A stretch of 28,584 bases of DNA from Pelargonium cotyledonis (taxonomy: Eukaryota; Streptophyta; Magnoliopsida; Geraniales; Geraniaceae), in NCBI GenBank assembly GCA_036897625.1, contig JAYMTA010000448.1:1-28584 (forward strand), given 5' to 3'. Within the stretch, counting starts at the first letter, position 1. Every line of letters starts with the position of its first letter. The position numbers and the translations under genes were made by a program. Below the pieces are notes generated by a model that made no database searches, was not told the origin of the DNA, and worked only from the letters and a program-made list of their open reading frames with translations. Of this stretch, positions 10,542-20,600 are shown in pieces.

Positions 10542-10657
10542 ATTAGAAGAATTCGACATTCATCATTAGATTTAGCTAATAAACTATTTGTAGCAAGCAT
10601 ATTAGAAGAATTTGACATTCATCATTAGATTTAGCTAATAAACTATTTGTAGCAAGC
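10542..10657. repeat. 59-bp tandem direct duplication
   Basis: ATTAGAAGAATTYGACATTC...TAGCAAGC is present at 10542-10600 and again at 10601-10657, nearly identical. A diverged partial third copy (AGAAGAATTTG...TTTAGCTAATAAAC) occurs near 11003-11043. Confidence 0.9.
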
Positions 10658-11160
10658 GAGGTTAATAGTTTAATAAATTGAAGGCAGGAAAAAGCGGGTA
10701 ATTCTATAAGTACGTTAATTATTCAATTGGAATCCTTAAGAAAATCCTTGTTGTCTAAAACGGGTGCTCTTTAACTTATGGTCTTAATTGAGGTTATCGT
10801 GACTAGTTTCGTATTTGATGTTCTCTTGTTCTTTTTTATCTTTCGTGTTATTATGAAATTTAACACCCACTCTAACACTATAAACGGGCGGCCCAAGGCT
10901 TAGGTTTAAACTTGCTATGAAATCATGTTAAATTTTAATAATATATTATTACTATAACGACTTGAGTTTCTTATACTAAAATTAATATCAATTATATTAG
11001 GTAGAAGAATTTGTCTTCCACCAATATATTTAGCTAATAAACTTTTGATTTATCTGCTGTACAACTTAACACTCACTTTGCAGCACCACACAATATATGA
11101 CTTTATACCCTCTATAACCGCTGAGTTGGTTTTGTAACACATATTAGTTACTTACTAATC
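10658..11160 (-). other. 3' flank of the sugar transporter gene
   Basis: AT-rich and without a gene. It should hold the 3' UTR and poly(A) site of the minus-strand transporter. No canonical AATAAA was found close to the stop, and plant near-upstream elements are often degenerate, so the site is not placed. Confidence 0.3.
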
Positions 11161-14100
11161 TTATTGGAAAAGATGGACCATGGAAGCTTGTATTTCTTCT
11201 ATGGTACGACCCTTGGTCTCTGGTACCACCTTCGCAATGAATACAATCGCAAAACCACTCATGCATGAGTATATCAAAAATATTCCTGATCCATTTCAAG
11301 CAAGTTAACAAAACCATCAATGTCATATATATATATATATATATATGCATGAAAATGAAAGAGAAAGAGAAGGAGAAAGAGAGAGAAAATACCAGCTGAG
11401 CTCCATTCCATCATGAAATTGAAAGAGTACACAGCCACCAAACCACTGGCAAAGTTAACTAAGACCACCAGGCTTCCTGCTGAGCCCCTAACGTTTATAG
11501 GAAATATCTGAACATGGAAACCATGCAATTACTTTAAGTCAATGTTGTATATAAATGACTCCATGTCATGAAAATTAGTGTTTTTCTTAAGTACGTTTGT
11601 GTCATGCATGATTTACCGACTTATAACATAAGTTAACTGAAACATATCACATAAAAGAGTATCAAATATAAAATAAGTACAATCTTAACTATCGTATTCT
11701 CGAGTTTTACAAAAATTATAACTGATCATATATACTTGGAAACCCCCAAAAGTCGATGTTGTGATAAGTGAAGTACCTCTGACATAATGACCCATGGGAT
11801 TCCTGCCATGCCAACAGAGTATGTTGCACTGTAAACCTGATTCTCAAACCGCCATGTAACATATAAGAGTTGGGAATTATATGTATGAAAATGACCTATA
11901 CAATACTGCATCCGTTCTAAAATAAATGTTAAGTTTTACTTGCAATTTTGCCCCAAAATAAGTAACTTATAAAGTTAGTTATAAATGAATTAATGATAAT
12001 ATCTCTATAATAAGTTAATTAGTATTTTTAAGTTTGTTACAACACATTCAAATTGGATTGAAAAGACAATATACAAGTTTCTTAATTTTTCTTAAAATAA
12101 AAAGCAGAACACTTATTTTGAAATGGACAAGAATACTTCATTTCAACATGCAATAACAAGGTAAACTTTAATGCATCATTTAGAGTTGAAAAGGAAGAAT
12201 TAATATTTTAAATTAATTACCATCATGCCAATGAACACAAGAATTGGTGTGACCTCCTTCCCTTGATTGAAGCTCTGATTACAATATTATGAACAAACTT
12301 TATTTAGGATTCCAACAATGGGTAATTTAATTTGCAACAACATATAATTTCAATATTGGAACACTCTCAGGAAGGGTAGACTTAAAATTTTGAGCAATAT
12401 TACTACTAGTTAATAATATTGGAGGTCATTGCATCAATTTAATGATCCAAACATTATCCTCATTTATTTCAATTAGATCATTTTTTAGTGTGTAGCGGTT
12501 GTAGGTTTGGCAGTTGCCGACTACAGTCTACCTCTACCTCCGCCACCAAATATATTTGATAATGTTTAGAGAAATTAACCTGCAATAAGAAGGATAACCC
12601 TACGAGGAAGCAACTCAAGCACATTCCAAACCCAGAAACCTGCATGGAATATAACCTTTATACATACATTACGAAAAAAAACACTCGTGATTTGTGACGA
12701 AGGTTTCTGTCACAAATATGTGGATTCTTGTCATAAAATGTAATTTGTTAGAAACCGTGACAAAATATTTGTCATTTTTTAGATTGTCGCAAATGGATTT
12801 GTGTTGTAAATGTGTCTGTGACGAAAAATATGATATATTTTTGTCACACTTTGCGGCGGAACTGGGAAGAAAATTAAAAAAATTTCTCATAAGTTTCCGT
12901 TACAATTTGCAATTTTTTTTATAATTTGAATATAAATTGTGAGTAATTTAACCAGTAGAAGTGGTCTTCTTCCAGATTTATCCATTAACAGCACACCAAT
13001 AGCAGTTGCTGGAATCTGCAATATTTGTTTTGCATGTTATCTGAGAATAATATTTCATAAAATAAAAGTGAGAAATTAATATATACCTGGATAATAGCTA
13101 ATCCTATACTCCCCACATTGCTTGAAAAATCTGTCATATGAATCCACTCACTAGTTGTATGTTACTGATTCTCAAATTCATCATCAGTAATATATAAATT
13201 AATGGATTTACCAGCTGATGAAAAAATAGAACTTGCAAAAGCTATGATAGAATTGCACCCTCCAAACTGTGCCAGTATCATGAGGCCAGTCCCTGCCTAA
13301 ACAATTGATATATATTATAATCTATTAAACCAAAAAAATATATATATAAACTTGACTCTAATCTAAAAGCTTGAGTTTATAGGTGGATGATCCTTGACTT
13401 CTATTCTTTTGATGTTGGATACATAAATACTCTAACATGCCCCTCTTGTGCAAGCTCATTTTCGTTTTGCAAGTGCCAATGCATATGCCCACTTCTTGAC
13501 TTGAGGTGGAATTATATATGGGTGGCGGAAGGCTCGAATTTGGGATTTATTAGGTCGCCAAGCTCTGGTACCATGTTACAAAACTAATTCAACTAAAAAC
13601 TCAATCTAATATGTGGAGAACCTAATTTGTATATCAAGTGACAATGGATTTCATATTCTTTTGATGCGAGATACATTAACACTTACAATGAGTGAATGAG
13701 CATATCTCCACTGGAACACGTCCATGATCCTGGCTTTTGAGAGTTGCTCAAATGCTTCTGTATAGTCCTGCAAAACACAAATTATAAATTAAAAGTTGTC
13801 TAAGTAACCATTATCTCATTCACGAATTATAGTTAGTCAAACAATTTATGACCTAATTTATAAGTTTGTATCTTTATAATGATGAAAGTTTACTCTAATT
13901 TCAGCAGCTTCTTCGGAAATATTTGCATTCTTTCCCCTAAGCCGTTGTAGAGTAGCTTCTAAATCTTTCTGTCGTCCAATTTTCGCCTATACGCAGTTTA
14001 TATGTGTTACGTATCCAATACAGAAAACGTAATAAGAAAAAAAAAGTGAAACATGAAAATTTGTGAAATGTACTTACCAACCATCTAGGAGATTCAGGAA

Positions 14101-14663
14101 TGAAAAATAAGCCAAATAGTTGCAATAAACAAGGAGTAGCACCTGAAAATAGGGTTGATATTCATATATTAATTTCTGCAAGTGATTATTGTTAAATTCA
14201 TTGGAAAGTACAAATTAAGTTGTAATTTCTGTAGTTTTTTTACCAATTAAAGCCAAGGTGCGCCATTTAACGACAGTTCCCACAAAGAACATTAGTGAAA
14301 CTCCACAAACTACCAAGAGCTGTACATGTATACAAATCATACAGTCAATGAATTATTTACTAGTTGAAGAACAATTTGTGAATTTAATTATGAAAATTAT
14401 ATATAAAGATTTCATATATATACTTACTTGACGAGCTAATGAAAATCGACCACGAAGATTGGTAGGTGTAATTTCTGCTAAATAAACTGGAATCTATATA
14501 TATGAAATTACATATAATGCGATCATCAGTCACACAACAATAATTGGAATTTGGAAATATAAAAAGTTGAACTATATAATCCATGAGTATTAATTACCGC
14601 AAACATCAAAAAACCCATTCCAAAACCCATTGAAATCATTCCAAGATCCACCCACCAAACATC
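11161..14663 (-). CDS. Transporter exons 5-18 (residues 119-468)
   Basis: Exon 5 resumes DVWWVDLGMISMGFGMG (helix 4). Exons 6-8 give helix 5, the lumen/cytosol loops and helix 6 ending in PESPRWL. Exons 9-10 encode the hydrophilic central loop, beginning AKIGRQKDLEATLQRLRG. Exons 11-18 encode helices 7-12 and the C-terminus. Introns 7, 11 and 17 are phase 1, each splitting a codon after its first base; the other introns are phase 0. The last exon starts at 11285 after ATGGATCAG and ends with TAA at 11161-11163. Introns 10, 13 and 15 are long only because of the TRIM and MITEs; without these they would be about 50-160 bp. Confidence 0.92.
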
Positions 14664-17600
14664 CTTCCAATGCCAAAAGAAAAAGAAAAAGATTAGTTGA
14701 ATTCTAATAGCAACACATATATAATGTATATTGATTTAATTTATAAGTAAATTAATGCACGAAAAAACATCTAAATAGTCACTGTTCCAATTTAATTGTT
14801 TGTTCTTTGGAGTTTGGAGATCATTTATCAACTTCACTTTAATTCACTAATTTAATATTTAATTTTAGTATAATTTAAGAGCATCCACCTTGAACGGACT
14901 CAATTTGAGTCATACAATGTCACATCTACACCTTTTTTTCTTGGCATCATCTATAAGGTCCCTAACGTTCTTTTATCACCATTGTAAATGAGACTCTACT
15001 ACAATCTCCAATTCAGTCTCATATTTATAATTAAATTAATAAGATTATTTAAATAAAGTGTCACTAAATTAAATTAACTATTACATTTATATACAATATA
15101 TAAAAATTAAACGTATTGTAAAAACTTCATATTTATGATGTGTATGTTTGACTCGGGTAAAAAAAAACACACTAGATTGTCTTATCGTCTTATCCACGTG
15201 TTAAGGAATTTTCTTAAGTGTTGTGAATGTTCTAAGTTCAAGTTTCCCTTGTTCAGTCTTGTTGTTTGTTGTCAAAGTTGGCCGACAAATTTTGTCGACC
15301 TATGACTTGCAATGGCAAACACAACAAAGAACGATGATTCAGGGTGTTTTCGGGACGATGCCTTGCACGTGAGAATCAGATCTTGGTCGGAATACACAAA
15401 ACTTGTAGAGAACATTTTAGAGAGAGAAAGTATAGAATTAAGATCCTTCTCTCTTATTAGCTAAAAGAGTGGTATACACACTAACCCCAAGTTAGTGTCA
15501 CGTGTCATATCGGGATTGACCAAAATTGAAGTGGGTCCCACTTGGGAGGCTTGGAGCCTTAGCAATCTAGCTCGTCAGGCGAGGCCGTCCTCTTCCATAA
15601 GTTTCCCGTGCATCGGGAGCGTATGGAAAAGACATTGAAAGCCTCTATCTCGCGGGATAGGTGGATAGCGTCTCAAGGCTTTGGAACTAGCTTTGATGTC
15701 GCATGATGGCTCAGAAAGTTGGAGCACTTCTCAAGTGGTTCAAATGGTCATTTGGGATGAAACATGTTGGTGATGGTCCTCGACACTTTCCGGGGGGGTC
15801 GTATGCTTGTCAAAGTGGTTCAAATTTTGCTTGAGACACTTGGGCTCTCCAATTGTCATGAGAGCTTGGATCTTATTCGGGTTAGCCTCGATGTGTCGTT
15901 CCTTGACAATGACTCCAAGAAATTTTCCCGTGCTGACTCAGAAGCAGTAGTTGGCGGGATTGAGCTTCATGTTTAATTGCCTTAGAGTAGAAAATGTTTC
16001 TTGGAGGTCGACCAAGTACGACCTGGTCTTAGGCGTCTTGACAATCATGTCGTCGATGTACACCTCAAGATTATGCCCAATTTGGGAGGCGAAGACCTTG
16101 TTCACCATGTGTTAGTATGTGGTGCCTACGTTCTTTAAATTGAAAGACATAACAGTATAACAAAAAATATAGTCAGGTGCTATAAATGCGATTTTTTCTT
16201 GGTCGGCAGGATACATTTTAATTTGGTGGTAACCAGAGTAAAACATCTAAAAAGGATAAAACCCTATGACCCGCGGTGGAGTCTATAGGTTTGCTAAGTT
16301 TTGGGAGAGGGTAATCATCCCTGAGGCATGCTTTGTTGAGCTTTGTGAAGTCAACTCACATCTGCCACTTACCGGTCCCCTTGAGTACCATGACGACATT
16401 GGTCAACCACATCGGGTACTTGAGTTCTCGAATGAAGCCGACGACAAGAAGTTTTTTTACTTCCTTCTAGATGACCTCTTCTTTCTCGCGGGAGTAGTTT
16501 AAGCGCTTTTTTTTTAGGGGCGGCCCCAAGAAGAATGTCGAGACAGTGTTCAATGATCTTAGAGTCAATGCTAAGCATGTCCATAAGGATCAAAGCAAAG
16601 ACGTCCACATTTTCCCATAGAATCTTGACGAGTTCCTCTTTGTCTTAAGGGGAGAGGTTCTTCCCCCAAATCGATCTCATTGAGGAGGACTTTATCAGTT
16701 TTGCTATTGGCCTTAGGATGGACCACTAGACTTGGAGGTCGAATTCTTCTAACACCACGCTAATTTGGAATATTTTGATGGTCCTTTGTTCTTATTCTTT
16801 GGCTTCAAATTCTTCTTCATGTTATTCGTCGTCTCCCTCCCAACTGATGATGGCAAGGGGGTCTTGGACTTCACCATCTTCCTCGTCGGTAATTTAGAGA
16901 GTGGTCGAGGAGGATAGATTCTCAAAATACCCAAGACATAAGAGTGCCGATGTCTTGTTTATCCAAGAGGGAGGTAAGCCTTGACCCCCGGGGTCTTGAT
17001 CTTGGTTGCCGGTGGGGCTTGGCCCTTACACCATTGTATTCATTGTTTTAGCGGAGGGGCGCGACCCTCCAAGCGAAGCCTTCAATTTTTAGACCGGCAA
17101 GGGGTTCATTTTTTTAGCTTGGTCTTTGTCCTTGACCTCATATTCAAAACACATCACCCTTTGTCGCGGAAGTGCTAGCATACATGTGCTTCTTGGAGTT
17201 AGTCGCGCATGGCGAACGGAACCTCATCCATGACGGTCGGCGGCAGGGAGACGCCGTCCTTAAGCATTGTGGCTTTGACTTCATGGGAAGGGTAGATGAG
17301 TTCAATCTCCCTTTTCCTTAGCCTTACTTGACCATATGCTCCCACACTTTTCTTGGACTGGCCATGAGGACGGTGATCCCTTGGATGGTTGGAAACTTGA
17401 CTAGCTGGTAGAGGCTTCTAGGTACCATTTCAAACCTGTCGATGAGCGGAAGACTAAAGATGACATTTTCATCAAATGGGATGTTGATAACCATGAACTT
17501 GCAGGTGCAGGTCTGTTCCTTAGGTGCCTTTCCTTATGTGGGTGGCATGGAGACAATGCCCTTGACGCTGATGATGGAATCATTGAATCCCATTAGCACC

Positions 17601-20600
17601 CTCTTGAATTCCCGGAGGGAATGCTCCTTGAGGGCAAGCTTGATGAAGACATCCCAGTTAAGGATATTCACCTAGATGTCGTTGTCAATGAACACCCGTT
17701 TGACGCAGGCTCGCAAGTCGCTGGCAGAGATAACAAGGGGTTTATTTCTCAAGGCCTTAGGTGCTAACTTTACGCTTAGAAATAAATGGTCTTTGACAAA
17801 TCTATTAGTCGTGTATCAGCGAGCAGGACGACATATATGTTCTCGTTTCGGCTCAAGGCAGCAATCTTGGCTCAAATTTGAGAAATAGAGCATTGTTGTT
17901 CGGTGATCATATGGATGGTGAAGTCATCATTGTGATGGTTGTTGACACGATTCACTATCCTATCCGTGGTCTTTCTTTTGTTCCGGCCTTTGTACGCTTT
18001 TTCTTGGCCAGATTAGTCGTCGCCAGCGTGAAATTGGGAAAGCTACCCCCTATCTATGAGACGTTGTACCGCATTGAAGAGGTAAAATCAATATTTTATA
18101 TCATATCCATGTCACTTCTGGAGGTTTCAATACTCATCGGAGCGATTCCCGTGGAGATTGCCCAGGGAAATGATGGGGTCTCTTAGCCTTCGTGCTTGAC
18201 CATGTAATCACACACCTCTTGGTAGGTGGTGCTGAGTGGCGTGCACTTGATATCGTAGGAGGTGACCTTGGGGCCTCGCGACGGGTATTATCACGCGACC
18301 GAACTAGTCATAACCTTTTAGGTCATTGCCCTCAATGGATTTTTTTTAATATTTAGTTTTTTTTTTCGGCATTTTCATATATGTCCCTACTATATTTTAA
18401 CATTTTTCCCCACTCAACCTATATATAAATATAGTTTTCCCCATTAGTTTAAATTCTTTTAACACTTCCCACAGATTTTATGATTTCAGGATTAAATTAA
18501 ACTACAAATTAGAGTTCTATTAGGTTTTTAGTGGCCCTTAGTATATTTGAGAGGTTTATCTATTAATCATTTTAAAGTTTGTTTATTAATTATTTTATTT
18601 CATTTTATTTATATATAAATAAATATTATTTAATAAATTTGCATCCACTAACTAAATGTTCTGGTTCCGTCCCTACTTGCGCCAACATGTCTTCGACTCA
18701 TACATATCTTCAGGCAAAAGCCAACATCTCCTCCCATGAACGATGTCATCATCGTCTCATCGGTGACTTCGTCGTACATAACCGTTTGACAAAGGGACCT
18801 AAAGGCTCGTTCGTGCCTTGCCTGATGTGGATGAAAGTTTTTTGAAACTTAATGGCCTTGCTAGTGGAGGCGAACCTTGTCGAGAACATGGTCTTGATGA
18901 TGTGATGGTGCCTTTGGGAAGTTATTGGTATCAAGTATGGGTTGGCCTTATGAGTGTGCTGACAAAGAGCCTGCAATGCATGGCGTCACATTCTAATTGT
19001 CAATCCGTCTTGAGCCTGAAGTTCATGGAAAACTCCATGGCATTGGTATGTCCGTCGTATATCATGTTGAGAATTCAAATTCCAGGGATTACCCAGACCA
19101 TCCGAAGAGCTAAGCTCAATGGATTGTTGATGAAAGACACAAGAAGGACGGCAACGTTGGTCATGGTTGAATTGGTCACGTCCCGAGTTTACACAATTTG
19201 GACACAGGGGAGTTTTACGTTTTCTTGGAGAGCCACGATGGCAGGGATATCATCGCGGCCTTGGGGAGGTATGTGTAACTCCCTTGAATGTCTATTGTAG
19301 AGATGAAGGTCACCATGCATGTTAGTCTTGCGAGGGAGATAGTTAGGGTTATCGATGGTGTCCAAGATGGAGTGTACCGAGGCAACATTACAGTGCGTAT
19401 TGTTTTCCCATGATCCGGCGATCTCTGATCCTCCATGGTCTTCGTTGCACTGTGTGCGGGGGTCTATCATCATAGAGAGGGCGCTTGAGTTGGGCAGAGT
19501 TTCTATCGGTAGAGAGGTCGTCGTGACCATTATGAGCTCGAGCGGCGCAATGGACATAGGCGGCTCGATGTGTTTGGTCCGCCCAGGCAAGTTGTCCCTC
19601 AGGTCTCACGCACCAGGATGGAGCCGAAGGTGAAATTGAAGGCGGATCTCAGGTTACATGGCCCGCGGAGACGGCAAGGGCTGTGGCTGTAAGCAAGGGT
19701 CGCATGTCAACCATCTAGTTAGTGAACACTTTCATGGTGTCGTTGAATCTAGCCATGAGGGGAGACTTACCAAAGGGTGATAGGGCAACACCATGAGTGG
19801 ATAACGAGACTTGAGATGTTCCATTGCACTTGTGCACGAATTGGTCCTATTGCACTCAAGGTGGTCCCGCAGGTCAGACAAGTCTTGGTTGAGCTCCTCT
19901 TGGATTTGCTCGTTGGTTTCTTCCACTCTTCTCATGTGGGGATCGATGCAGTCCCACAATCGCTCTTGGACGGACAAAGTGGGAGTTGGGAGTCTTCTTC
20001 TCAAGGTTGAGAGGGCGACGTCTAGCGATGCACGACTCAGGTCAATGCGAGAGGGAGAGGCGTCGGTCACGACTTTTTTTCAGCGAGGAGGAGCCATGCA
20101 TATCTAATTCTCGTGCGATGTTAGGGGAATTTTGACTTTCAAAACGTTCTCAAAAATGGAACTAGTTGATGTGCATGTTTGAATCAGGTCTAAGAAAACA
20201 CACTAGATTGTCTTGTCGTCTTGCCCACGTGAGAAGAAATTTTCTAAGTGTTATGAATGTTCTAAGTCTCAAGTTTCTCTTCTCCGTTTTTGTCATTCGT
20301 TATCAAGTTCACCAGCGAAGTCCGTCGACCTATGACCTGCAATCGCAAACACACAAAAGAACAATGACCCGTGGTGTTTTCGGGACGACATCTCAGGCGT
20401 GAGAATCAAATTTCAACTAGAAGACAAGAAGCTCATAGAGAGTGTTTTCGAGAGAGAAAGTATAGTTGAGATAATGAAGATTTCTCTCTTACTAAGAGAT
20501 GGGTATATATATTAACCCCCATTTAATGAAACATGTCATTACAGGATTGACAGGAATCGAAGGGGACGATTAGTGCGTTTTGCAAGCCTTCCAAATTGAA

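Larger units (their letters stand above)
15136..20590 (-). mobile_element. Degenerate Ty3/gypsy element in intron 4 of the transporter
   Basis: Two direct LTRs (15136-15560 and 20167-20590, offset about 5030 bp) bracket a minus-strand interior. In order from the right it holds leader, gag (ATG at 20097), protease, spacer and a truncated reverse transcriptase. RNase H and integrase are missing: the frame passes from RT straight toward the 3' LTR. Stops and frameshifts occur in every domain, and the LTRs look clearly diverged by eye, so the insertion is old. It reads in the same direction as the transporter, so its LTR poly(A) signals would be on the sense strand of the pre-mRNA. No target duplication could be fixed because the outer right boundary is blurred. 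Confidence 0.85.

Noticed and set aside
11144-11350. An apparent frameshift at the transporter C-terminus, because the open frame here does not read PETKGR.
   Set aside because: The acceptor CAG at 11286-11288 and the phase-1 junction from exon 17 place exon 18 in another frame, which reads PETKGRTIEEIQ and stops at 11161-11163.
13562-13573. Possible tRNA gene fragment.
   Set aside because: Only the 12-base primer-binding complement is present, placed between LTR and interior of a TRIM; no cloverleaf.
16046-16060. Functional reverse transcriptase, since YIDD is intact.
   Set aside because: Stops flank the motif on both sides, the N-terminal part is frameshifted, and RNase H and integrase are absent.
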